A DNA stretch of 44,248 bases from Lentimicrobiaceae bacterium (GTDB taxonomy: Bacteria > Bacteroidota > Bacteroidia > Bacteroidales > JAGONC01), in contig JAGONC010000027.1 of assembly GCA_017993235.1 (NCBI GenBank), positions 1-44,248 on the forward strand. The letters run 5' to 3'. A model generated the notes under the pieces. The model was not told where the DNA came from. It made no database searches and saw only the letters and a program-made list of their open reading frames with translations. Positions 31,073 to 41,182 of this stretch are shown piece after piece. Within the stretch, counting starts at the first letter, position 1; every line of letters starts with the position of its first letter. A program made the position numbers and the translations under genes.

Positions 31073-31576
31073 ATGAACCGGTACATATTGCTGATTGTTT
31101 TTCATCTGCTGCTGCTCCTGTCAGCCAGTTCCCAGAACCTATTCCTGATCGAAAGACCGGGAACGGTGAAGAACCTTAAATTTCATGAAGGAGATGACAT
31201 TCATGTCAGCGTGAAAAATTATGCACCTGCTTCAGACATAAAAGGCTCCCTGACACAGATTGGTGATTCAAGTATTGTGATCGATGATATGTATTTAATT
31301 CCGATAAAGGATATTACTGCGGTCTATGTAGAAAGATTCTGGATTAAATTAGCAATACCTGTCTTGTTCATCGCCGGTATCGGATATGGTGTACTGGAAA
31401 TATTCAACAACGCCATCAACAAGGATTCACCGCTTTTGACAAAAGAAACCGCCATAATCAGTAGCTCGCTGGTCGCAGGAGGACTGGTCCTGATCCCGCT
31501 GACAGAGCGAAAGTTCATTGTTGGAGAAAAGTGGCGCGTGAAGTCGCTGGTCTTCGATTATGAAAATTTTCAATAA
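31073..31576 (+). CDS. secreted/membrane hypothetical protein downstream of the Omp85-like gene
   Basis: I chose the ATG at 31073 because it gives a signal peptide (MNRYILLIVFHLLLLLSASS); the longer open frame is only the barrel gene's shadow. The 167-residue product has a small beta domain (GTVKNLKFHEGDDIHVSVKN, GSLTQIGDSSIVIDDMYLIPI) that looks like the 'i--GD-i-v' regulatory strand domains of Bacteroidota lipid-associated proteins. Two hydrophobic helices follow (~100-120 and ~135-155). The family is unknown to me. It is cotranscribed with the barrel protein by spacing. Confidence 0.75.
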   Translation: MNRYILLIVFHLLLLLSASSQNLFLIERPGTVKNLKFHEGDDIHVSVKNYAPASDIKGSLTQIGDSSIVIDDMYLIPIKDITAVYVERFWIKLAIPVLFIAGIGYGVLEIFNNAINKDSPLLTKETAIISSSLVAGGLVLIPLTERKFIVGEKWRVKSLVFDYENFQ

Positions 31577-31627
31577 GTAATGAAAAATGAACAGGACATG
31601 ATCAAGTACCTTGGGTACAGATCGTCT

Positions 31628-32290
31628 TCAAACTGATCGTAAATCATTTACCCACTCTATTAAATCCAGTTTGATCAGTTCCCAATGCTTGCCTCTCAGG
31701 CAAACGGGATTAAAATCATCATCCGCCTGAGTGAAATCGGTGAGTTTTTCCAGAATTTTAACTGGATCATGGCTGAAGGGATATCTTCTTTGATGTAAAT
31801 CAAGCATTTGCTGTATTTCCATGCGTTCTTTTAATTCATGGATATCCCAAAAGTCTTTTTTCCTGCCACCCCTGCTTATGACATCCATTTTCATAGCTAT
31901 AATCTCAGGGATGCTTGCAAGCCGGATCTTGTCAACAACTACCTCATCTTCAACAAAATTGTCGGTATACCACATATCTATTTTGATGCAATCATGTTTA
32001 TGATTTCCGACATAATAAGTTCTACCCATGCCTGTTTCCTGGCTTTGGTTTGTATCAACATAGGGATAATGATCATGAAAATATTGGTCAAATAGTTTAA
32101 AATCAAGGCAACCATATTCCGAATCGGTGAACATGTCAATGTCGGCTGATTTCCTGTGTCCTATCTGTAAACTTAATGCGGTGCCGCCAACCAGTCTGAA
32201 ATTATCAAAATTACTGTTTGACATCAGTGCGTTCAGTATATCAAGCTGAAGGGGGGTTATTGTATTGTAATATAATTCAATATCCGGCAT
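31628..32290 (-). CDS. AbiEii/AbiGii-family nucleotidyltransferase toxin
   Basis: A 220-residue nucleotidyltransferase of the AbiEii (DUF1814) type. The active-site signature is LVGGTALSLQIGHRKSADIDMF: GGTAL at 35-39, Ser48 and Asp50/Asp52. A third carboxylate is in IKIDMW, and the late motif is IPEIIAMKMDVISRGGRKKDFWDIHEL. Homologues act as toxins that modify tRNA or nucleotides and give phage abortive infection. It overlaps the upstream HTH antitoxin gene by 14 bp, a coupled toxin-antitoxin layout. All key residues are present, so the pair looks functional. Confidence 0.9.
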   Translation of the reverse strand: MPDIELYYNTITPLQLDILNALMSNSNFDNFRLVGGTALSLQIGHRKSADIDMFTDSEYGCLDFKLFDQYFHDHYPYVDTNQSQETGMGRTYYVGNHKHDCIKIDMWYTDNFVEDEVVVDKIRLASIPEIIAMKMDVISRGGRKKDFWDIHELKERMEIQQMLDLHQRRYPFSHDPVKILEKLTDFTQADDDFNPVCLRGKHWELIKLDLIEWVNDLRSV

Positions 32291-32738
32291 TTCCTAAAAC
32301 CGTTTCAATAGTGTCTTTTCCATAATAACGCAGCATTTCACTTTTTTCCTCATCATTTCCTCTTTCAAACACTCTTTTTATGACTGCATTTTTTTGTAAT
32401 ATCCAATTAATGCCTTCCAATTCCGTATCCCAGAATAGGACAAGTCTTATTTTCGACAGGTCGGGTTTTCCCGAATGTTGTTTCTTTTTTTCATTCTCTA
32501 TGTCGTAAAATACTTGAAGTGTCATTAAGAATCCCTCTTCCAGCCCCATGGCTTCTTCAATCTTAAGTGCCAGCGCTGTGTTCATCCTGCGTTTTCCTTT
32601 GATGATGGAAACCAGGGTCTGAGGGTATTCCTGAATGGAGATTGCAAAACGGCCTTTACGCAAATTATGTCGTGTAAGTTCTCGTTCAAGATAAAGACCC
32701 GGATGAATCCCTTTAATAATGGATAATTCTTTATTCAT
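32277..32738 (-). CDS. HigA-like XRE-family antitoxin paired with AbiEii
   Basis: A 153-residue protein. The N-terminal ~80 residues resemble HigA/XRE addiction-module antidotes (GIHPGLYLERELTRHNLRKGRFA, YPQTLVSIIKGKRRMNTALALKIEEAMGL), with the HTH around 18-60. The C-terminal part (FWDTELEGINWILQKNAVIKRVFERG) is probably the toxin-binding region seen in AbiEii-linked antitoxins. It is first in the operon; a palindrome 25 bp upstream overlaps promoter-like boxes, consistent with autoregulation. Confidence 0.88.
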   Translation of the reverse strand: MNKELSIIKGIHPGLYLERELTRHNLRKGRFAISIQEYPQTLVSIIKGKRRMNTALALKIEEAMGLEEGFLMTLQVFYDIENEKKKQHSGKPDLSKIRLVLFWDTELEGINWILQKNAVIKRVFERGNDEEKSEMLRYYGKDTIETVLGNAGY

Positions 32739-32742
32739 ATTG

Positions 32743-32778
32743 CAAAAATAAGCAAAACTATGTAAACAAAATTGTTTA
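32743..32778 (-). promoter_or_regulatory. promoter and operator palindrome of the TA operon
   Basis: The palindrome TAAACAA-AA-TTGTTTA (32763-32778) has perfect 7 bp arms. On the minus strand, TATTTTTG (32750-32743) and TAGTTTTG (just upstream, 32760-32753) both fit the -7 consensus. The best -33 (TTTG inside the palindrome) gives a 16 bp spacer to the former, shorter than ideal. Overlap of the palindrome with the promoter suggests repression by the antitoxin. Confidence 0.55.
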
Positions 32779-32885
32779 TTATTAAGAAATATATAAAAAA
32801 TTATACTTACCCGGGTCTTATCATGTGTAACCCGTCAGGAATGCGTTAATTACGAAATCCAATGCAAATGTTTAAAGGAGTGAAT

Positions 32886-33042
32886 TTACTCAAAATCAAT
32901 TCTATCAATCTCCCTCATGATCCTGTCCGTTTCCGTGAGGGCCACGACGATTTTCTGGTAATGCCGGACATCTTCGAACGACAACTGCCGGCCTTTCCGG
33001 CCCTTGGGGTAAGGGACCCTTGGAAAGTCGATTAATTTATGG
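32886..33042 (-). pseudogene. DNA methylase (type ISP-like) C-terminal relic
   Basis: The minus-strand frame reads TGHKLIDFPRVPYPKGRKGR, then QLSFEDVRHYQKIVVALTET, DRIMREIDRIDFE, stop at 32886-32888. This is the conserved extreme C-terminus of large Bacteroidota type-ISP/N6-adenine methylase proteins (GHkL--fP-v-YP, fedv-hYqkivvaL-eT-riM-eID). All of the catalytic and helicase parts, over a thousand residues, are gone. At about 33045 it abuts the ParE relic on the other strand. Confidence 0.65.
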
Positions 33043-33048
33043 CCTGTC

Positions 33049-33264
33049 GGGCAAGCAGACCGATATTACAACCTGATAATAGATGAAATCGAGTTCGTCG
33101 CTTCAAATCCTCTTACAGGAAAATCCATCGACCATATAAAACAAGGGTATAGATCATCAAAGGTAAAATCCCACCGTGTGTTTTATAAGATGCTGGATGG
33201 CGATAATATATTAGTCGTAAGGATACTGCATCAACGAATGGATATAAAAAACCGAATGAAATAA
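33049..33264 (+). pseudogene. RelE/ParE-family toxin, 5' truncated
   Basis: Plus-strand frame: GQADRYYNLIIDEIEFVASN, PLTGKSIDHIKQGYRSSKVK, SHRVFYKMLDGDNILVVRIL, HQRMDIKNRMK, stop 33262-33264. The GyR--k---h-vfY------i-vvriLHqrMD pattern is the ParE signature and covers three quarters of the usual 95-100 residues. The first helix, start codon and any antitoxin gene are missing, replaced by the methylase relic. It probably cannot be expressed. Confidence 0.8.
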
Positions 33265-33344
33265 AACCAATCGGTACTCCGGTGTGATGTGTATTGACCG
33301 ATTGCATTTTGCTGCTTGTTGATAAGGTGTTCAATGTACAAGGG

Positions 33345-33486
33345 TGTGTCAAAATGAATTTTTTAACTTAACCATGGAGATCACGGAGAAGTACGGAGAA
33401 CGCAGAGGATTGACAACGAATTATTTAAACTCCGTGCTCTCCATAAATCCTCCGTGCACTCCGTGGTTAAATTAAATTTCGACACA
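33345..33486. mobile_element. MITE-like 142 bp inverted repeat
   Basis: The sequence begins TGTGTCAAAAT and ends ATTTCGACACA. The arms pair through TTTAACCA-GGAG--CACGGAG on the left against CTCCGTG-ACTCCGTGGTTAAA on the right, with further CTCCGTG copies inside. It has no coding capacity. The CTCCGTG/CACGGAG-rich palindrome resembles short mobile repeats scattered in many environmental bacterial genomes. It lies between the ParE relic and the katG terminator region; no clear target duplication is seen. Confidence 0.7.
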
Positions 33487-33555
33487 GCCTCGACGGAGGT
33501 GGGCTATTAGGTTGATTCTCCGGCGTTTGTTCCGGAAAAAGAGTCCAGTCCCGCA

Positions 33556-36218
<2,663 letters not shown>

Positions 36219-36240
36219 TTGAAACAATCTTTCATAGGAA

Positions 36241-36292
36241 TGATTCTTTATTAAGAATCAGCAAAAATAAAAATTATTTCATTACGTTCAAA
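36241..36292 (-). promoter_or_regulatory. perR-katG promoter with Per box
   Basis: Minus strand: TTTG (36292-36289), a 19 bp spacer, TATTTTTG (36269-36262), a perfect match to the Bacteroidota consensus. Directly downstream, at 36241-36260, is the palindrome TGATTCTT-TATT-AAGAATCA with 8 bp perfect arms, which covers the expected transcription start and resembles Fur/PerR boxes. Binding there would block RNA polymerase. Confidence 0.85.
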
Positions 36293-36367
36293 ATATAGAT
36301 TAAAATTCCATCCACTATCCTAATTTTGCTTCGGTTATCCACCCAGGTAATTTTAAAAATCGCTCCT

Positions 36368-37966
36368 GTGAAAAACAAACCCATATTGCTGATCATCGCG
36401 GGCCTTTTGATGGCCACGATTGTCCCCGCCCAGACCGATACGGTTGTCAGAAAGATCATTGAGATAGGGAAAGCCGACAACCAGGTCATGGATCATCTTG
36501 ACATAGTCTGTAACCGGTTTGGCGGGCGCCCAATTGGCTCTGATGCCTATGAAAATGCTGCGGAGTGGGCCGCTGATAAATTCCGGGAATGGGGCATGCA
36601 GGTGATCATGGATAGCGTGGGCGAGCTACCGGTAGGCTTCAACCGCGGTCCCTGGTTTGGACGAATGCTTTCTGAAGAGGGGATGCAGCTTCATTTTGCC
36701 ACACCTTCGTATACGGCCGGGACCCAGGGGGTACAGCGCGGTCATGTTTTGATCGAACCCCGCACTCAAGCTGAATTCGACAGGATGAAGGGTAAGCTGA
36801 AAGGTGCATGGGTGCTGATCAACGGTGAAAACGAAGGGTGGCCAATTGATTTTTCATTGAGTGCCGACAGTATCCGGGACTCCGTCAGGATCGTAAATGA
36901 TTCCATTGAGAAGGAAAATAACCGGATCAGGCGGGAGAACTGGGAAAACAGGGACAAAGGCCTTCCTGAAAAGGAATTGCTGCCCCTGGTGGAGGAACCT
37001 GCGCTTTATTACAGAGAAATGTGCGAAGCCGGAATCCTTGGTATCATTCAGTCGTCGAAAACCCCCATCCGCGTCATGTACGACCGAAAGAACCTCAACA
37101 GCCTGACCTTTGATGACCTCCCGACAGTGCCTGATATCAAGCTGGATGAGCATCAATACAGGATTATCCGGCAGATGGCGGAGGAGAGACGTTATTTTTT
37201 ACTTGAATTCGATATCAGGAATCATTTCAGGCCGGGGCCCATTCCCTATCACAACGTGATCGGTGTCATCCCGGGCACTGAATTTCCGGATGAATACGTC
37301 ATCATGGGAGGGCACCTGGATTCGTACGATGTGGGCACCGGTGGCGTGGACGATGGTTCGGGGGCCACCCCTGCCATGGAAGCTGCCCGGCTGATCATGG
37401 CCGCAGGAGTAAAGCCCAGAAGAACCATTCTGGTCACACTCTGGGCAGGGGAGGAATTCGGACTGCTCGGATCGCAGAGTTGGGTAGACAGAAACGGAGA
37501 CAAACTGGAAAGGATATCCAACATGTTCAACCGCGACGGAGGCCCAACAATTCCCACGGGGATCAGCGTTTCAGCGGCCATGATGGAAGATTTCAGGCAG
37601 ATCTGTGCTCCTTTGGACAGCATCAATGCGGATTTCCCGTTTAAAACCGAAGAGCGGAAACCTTCAGAGAAACCCGTTAAAGCCTGGGGGACCGACAGCG
37701 GCCCGTTTGCCGTGGCAGGAGTGCCCACCATCACCTTCAACACGGGCGATCCGAAAGGATATGACTTCAGTTACCAGGAGATCTGGCATACCGAACGCGA
37801 TACCTACGACAAAAGCATCCGGGAATACCAGGAACAAACCGCCGTTGTTACGGCCGTTGTGGTGTATGGTGTCGCCAATCTTGATCATTTGCTTTCCAGG
37901 GAAGGGTTCTATATTGAAAAACCACTGGAACCCGAAAAAGAGATGAAGAAGGGAAAGAGAAATTAA
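36368..37966 (+). CDS. secreted M28-family metallopeptidase
   Basis: I set the start at GTG 36368, which yields a signal peptide (VKNKPILLIIAGLLMATIVPAQ); the longer open frame upstream is not signal-like. The 532-residue product has a PA-like insert (~100-230) and a C-terminal M28 aminopeptidase domain. Zinc-site motifs are GGHLDSYDVGTGGVDDGSG (His, bridging Asp), LWAGEEFGLLGS (catalytic Glu-Glu), FNRDGG and the late EIWHTERDTYDK. It probably cleaves amino-terminal residues or dipeptides in the periplasm or outside. A TAATTTTG -7 motif is at 36321-36328. Confidence 0.93.
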   Translation: MKNKPILLIIAGLLMATIVPAQTDTVVRKIIEIGKADNQVMDHLDIVCNRFGGRPIGSDAYENAAEWAADKFREWGMQVIMDSVGELPVGFNRGPWFGRMLSEEGMQLHFATPSYTAGTQGVQRGHVLIEPRTQAEFDRMKGKLKGAWVLINGENEGWPIDFSLSADSIRDSVRIVNDSIEKENNRIRRENWENRDKGLPEKELLPLVEEPALYYREMCEAGILGIIQSSKTPIRVMYDRKNLNSLTFDDLPTVPDIKLDEHQYRIIRQMAEERRYFLLEFDIRNHFRPGPIPYHNVIGVIPGTEFPDEYVIMGGHLDSYDVGTGGVDDGSGATPAMEAARLIMAAGVKPRRTILVTLWAGEEFGLLGSQSWVDRNGDKLERISNMFNRDGGPTIPTGISVSAAMMEDFRQICAPLDSINADFPFKTEERKPSEKPVKAWGTDSGPFAVAGVPTITFNTGDPKGYDFSYQEIWHTERDTYDKSIREYQEQTAVVTAVVVYGVANLDHLLSREGFYIEKPLEPEKEMKKGKRN

Positions 37967-38030
37967 ACAGGATACGTCAGTCGAGGTGCCTGGCATGGAC
38001 TACCACGACCCTTGGCTCTAAACAAATCAT

Positions 38031-39107
38031 TTATTCCCGCAAATCCAATCCTTTTTCCTTTAGAAACCGTGACATGAGGTCGGCTATTTCAACATTGTTC
38101 AGATCCGAAAACGGGAAATGTGTGTTACCGTCTATGCCAATTTCGGGCAGGTGAACGATGGTCACTTCCCCACCATAATGGTTTACTGCATCCCGCCATT
38201 GTTTGGCCATTTCAAACCGAACGCGCCATATGTCCTGCCCCGGATTGTCAGTTGGCATTTCAGGAATATAATCTCCATAATAGATTACAATCGGAATCCG
38301 GGTCAATTTCATAAAGTCTTCCATGGGTACTCCAACAGCTTCGAGTACACCTCCCGAACTGGGCATGGGAGGTGGCACTTCTCCTGTCGGAAAGACGAAA
38401 TTACTGCCTGGCTCATAGGAAATAATGGCACGGACATTCTGATTTTTGAATGCCGTCATCCATCCCGGCCCGCCGCCCTGGGAATGCGTGACGAGAATCC
38501 CGGGACCGATCCTGTTAAAGAGTTCCGAAATTGCATCGGAAATCATTTCCAGGTCGAAAGCACCGGTGTTGGGTGTCATCTGGCGAAAATACTGATTCAG
38601 GGTTTCCGGGTCTTTTGCGAATTGCACACCCGGAAAATAATCAGGCCAGATGCCGATTCGAAATCTATTGAACCAGAATTGTTCGTCCGGTACTGGTGCA
38701 ATTGTGATTGAATCCAATCCTCTTCCTGCATTCCCGCGTCTTGGCTGGTCCAACAGGTATACACTAAAATCCCGTCTGAGGAAAATGTTTTGAAAGCCCT
38801 CCCTTCCGTCCGGGGTGGTTTCCCAGGTCCTGGAGAACTGTCCTGCCCCGTGCAGGAAAACAAGGGGTAACTTACGGGCTTTTACTGGGATTTGATAAAA
38901 TACATAAGCATGGTCGCCATGAAATGTCTGGCCAGCAGGAGTGGGGTGGTAAGGATCAAAGGTGCCAGGATTTATAATGACTTTGCCTCCAATGGCAAAA
39001 CTGCCCTGCTCCTGAATGACCAGAGGTCTATGTTTGTCATTTCCCATACGTTGCTGACAGGATGACAACACAATAACGATTATCAGAAATCCCAGTTTAT
39101 GCATCAT
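38031..39107 (-). CDS. alpha/beta-hydrolase lipoprotein
   Basis: A 358-residue lipoprotein: signal MMHKLGFLIIVIVLSSC with Cys17. Alpha/beta-hydrolase features are the oxyanion region PLVFLHGAGQFSRTWETTPDGREGF, YLLDQPRRGNAG, the nucleophile elbow VTHSQGGGPGW (Ser), and a late His region (PEIGIDGNTHFPFSDLNN). The catalytic acid is probably in YYGDYIP. The family is esterase-like and often annotated as alpha/beta fold hydrolase with unknown substrate. It is convergent with the M28 peptidase gene; the 64 bp between them shows no clear terminator. Confidence 0.88.
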   Translation of the reverse strand: MMHKLGFLIIVIVLSSCQQRMGNDKHRPLVIQEQGSFAIGGKVIINPGTFDPYHPTPAGQTFHGDHAYVFYQIPVKARKLPLVFLHGAGQFSRTWETTPDGREGFQNIFLRRDFSVYLLDQPRRGNAGRGLDSITIAPVPDEQFWFNRFRIGIWPDYFPGVQFAKDPETLNQYFRQMTPNTGAFDLEMISDAISELFNRIGPGILVTHSQGGGPGWMTAFKNQNVRAIISYEPGSNFVFPTGEVPPPMPSSGGVLEAVGVPMEDFMKLTRIPIVIYYGDYIPEMPTDNPGQDIWRVRFEMAKQWRDAVNHYGGEVTIVHLPEIGIDGNTHFPFSDLNNVEIADLMSRFLKEKGLDLRE

Positions 39108-39118
39108 TTTCAGATTTT

Positions 39119-39265
39119 CTACAGATTTATACTATGACTAAACCATGATCGGCTCATTTTGATGAACATGACAAATGTTGCCCGGCGCTGGAAAATGAAC
39201 GTTATCAAGAACGCCATAACCAGCCCGGCAATGAAAATCAGGATCATGAAGGATCCTGTATTCAT
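39119..39265 (-). CDS. small membrane protein or fragment
   Basis: From ATG 39265 a 48-residue peptide: MNTGSF, one hydrophobic helix (MILIFIAGLVMAFLITFIF), then a basic tail (QRRATFVMFIKMSRSWF). AGGAG abuts the start codon, so initiation is not ideal; a longer frame reaches 39322. I do not recognise a family. It could be the C-terminus of a larger, lost membrane protein, because the neighbouring DUF4249 gene has also collapsed. Confidence 0.35.
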   Translation of the reverse strand: MNTGSFMILIFIAGLVMAFLITFIFQRRATFVMFIKMSRSWFSHSINL

Positions 39266-39349
39266 CTCCTTGATCAGACCTTCGTATTGAAGAGTGTTGC
39301 ATTTCATGAAATTTGTCAGCAAATCGTTGACCTGAACCGATGGCTGCCT

Positions 39350-39941
39350 TTACTCCCAGAAATCAGGTTCATCCAGCGTCCCGCCGTTTAGTGTGCAATC
39401 AAAGCAGGGATCAGAGGCATATCCATATTGACTGTGCTCATCCAATGCAATGTAAATAGGCCAGTATCCCCATGGCATATCATACAATGATCTCAGGTCG
39501 ACGATCAATTTCCAGATCAGCCGTTTCTTTGTACATAATCTCCGCATACACTGAATCAATACCGACGGAAGTCTGCAGCTGCTGAAAAGGAAAGGAACAG
39601 GTCTTACCGCCCGGAATCACGATCTGTATCCCGTATTGCCTGCCAATGACACCCTGGATACCCTTTTGGGAAGTAGTGTAAGTTCCTGGTTCAGTTTCGG
39701 TGAGCAGTTCCTGGTTTCCTGCATCATCCATGAGGATGACGGAGCAGCCGGGAAAGGGACGATAGGGTAGAGAGTTGATTTTGGAGGTCGTGGAGATACG
39801 AATCGTACAGGGTCCGGGCTTGTCCGTCAGGCTGCCGTCGACCACCAGCAGGCTTTCGTATTTGTCAAGTTCCGGCCAATAATCATCAATGCAGGCGGTG
39901 ACCAGGATCAGGAAAAACAAATAGCAATATTTTATTTTCAT
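39350..39941 (-). pseudogene. DUF4249 lipoprotein with internal deletion
   Basis: The N-terminal part (39941-39480) encodes a lipoprotein (ILVTAC, Cys17) with the DUF4249 start (DDYWPELDKYESLLVVDGSLTD, GPCTIRISTTS, PGCSVILMDDAGN, GRQYGIQIVIPGGKTC). In a second frame, 39520-39350 encodes the conserved end (CFDCTLNGGTLDEPDFWE). About 200 middle residues are missing, and the two parts are joined out of frame around 39480-39510, where the first frame stops (EIDRRPEIIV). DUF4249 genes usually follow a TonB-dependent receptor; none is here. Probably a dead gene. Confidence 0.8.
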
Positions 39942-40256
39942 AAGTCCTGGTAAAATTAGTATAAAATCATCTCGTACGGAATTTCCAGGGCTTCGTTGTC
40001 ACAGGAACATACTTCATTAAATAAGTGGGCACCTTTGTAGATTTAGGTCTAAACACTTCAGATTACTGAGGACACTGCAGGGTTTTCTGTCAAAGCAGGA
40101 ATCAGTGTTTCACCTGGCAAGGGAAACCCACCGGTCACCAAGCTGGATGGCGGAAAATCTGATGGACAGAGATAAGATGGGCCTTGCGGTTCGGTGTGTG
40201 AAAGTATACTCATAGTAAAATCTATTGGTTATATTTGCGCTGCAAATCCATTTTCC
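39942..40256. other. intergenic region with a promoter-like motif before the amidohydrolase
   Basis: About 315 bp between divergent genes, with no coding sequence recognised. TATATTTG at 40230-40237 fits the -7 consensus 20 bp before the amidohydrolase ATG, but a -33 TTG at proper spacing is absent. Toward the DUF4249 relic, TAATTTTA is a poor -7 match. Confidence 0.5.
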
Positions 40257-41063
40257 ATGATCATCGATTCCCACGTACACGCAGATAACAGCAGGAAGGT
40301 GCAGAGTCTTCTGAAAAGCATGAAGACCAATGCCATAGATGTCTCCATCATCCTTTATTTTCCGTTGTGGAAAAAGCAGGGATATCTTTCCCTCGAAAAA
40401 TTGATCCCGGTCGTTGCCGGGCATCCTGGTCTTTACCTGGCCGGTTCGATCCGATTGATCGACAATCCGGATTATGACAGGCATGTTGAGGTTCTGCGGC
40501 GGGCAGCTCAAAACCGCGAGATCATAGCCATTAAACTCTATCCCGGATATGAACCGTTCTTTCCCAGCGACAGCATCTGTGATCCCATTTACAGGCTATG
40601 TAGTGAAAACAGGATCCCTGTCATCTTTCATTCAGGTGATACCTGGTGGCTGTTCCCCACTTCCAAGGTGAGGTATGCCAATCCGGTATACATTGACGAT
40701 GTCGCTGCCAGTCATCCGGATCTTAAGATTCTGATTGCCCATCTGGGCAATCCCTGGATCAGGGAAACCGCGGAGGTGGTCAGCAAAAACCGGAACGTGT
40801 ATACAGACCTCTCCGGGCTGCTGTGCCCTCCCCATCACCAGCATCGGTTTACCAGACGATATACGCAGAAGCTCAGGGAAGAGATCCTTGACCTGGTGGC
40901 CTATTACGGTGATACGGATAAACTCCTGTTTGGAACGGATTTCCCCCTGTATGATCAGAAAACCTATCTTGAATTTTTCGACAGCATCAGGGAATTCACG
41001 GCTGCCGACAGGGAACGGATTCTGTATAAAAATACCATGGAGTTTTTCGACCTGAATCCGTGA
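40257..41063 (+). CDS. amidohydrolase-2 family TIM-barrel hydrolase/decarboxylase
   Basis: A 268-residue metal-dependent hydrolase; the ATG at 40257 puts the first metal motif at residues 4-8 (DSHVH), as usual. Further ligands: a metal-bridging Lys region (IAIKLYPGYEP), VIFHSGDTWW (His), LIAHLGNPW (His) and LLFGTDFPLYD (Asp). The family covers aminocarboxymuconate-semialdehyde-decarboxylase-like and other cyclic amide or lactone enzymes; the substrate cannot be told. No signal peptide, so cytoplasmic. Not obviously in an operon. Confidence 0.88.
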   Translation: MIIDSHVHADNSRKVQSLLKSMKTNAIDVSIILYFPLWKKQGYLSLEKLIPVVAGHPGLYLAGSIRLIDNPDYDRHVEVLRRAAQNREIIAIKLYPGYEPFFPSDSICDPIYRLCSENRIPVIFHSGDTWWLFPTSKVRYANPVYIDDVAASHPDLKILIAHLGNPWIRETAEVVSKNRNVYTDLSGLLCPPHHQHRFTRRYTQKLREEILDLVAYYGDTDKLLFGTDFPLYDQKTYLEFFDSIREFTAADRERILYKNTMEFFDLNP

Positions 41064-41182
41064 TATTCATTGATGTTAACCTTATCGATGAAATTTCCAC
41101 TGATTTGATGCTGAGCTTTCCATGATTTTAACTGACATTTGCACTTTTTTCAATCCATTACAAAATTTGATTTTATCAGATC

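Noticed and set aside
30274..31086. 270-codon minus-strand frame opposite the Omp85-like gene
   Set aside because: His/Val/Pro-biased composition typical of antisense translation; the plus-strand protein has clear signal and barrel motifs and a consensus promoter.
36326..36367. Longer N-terminus of the M28 peptidase from TTG 36326
   Set aside because: It puts 14 non-signal residues before a good signal peptide and overlaps the -7 promoter motif; GTG 36368 is better.
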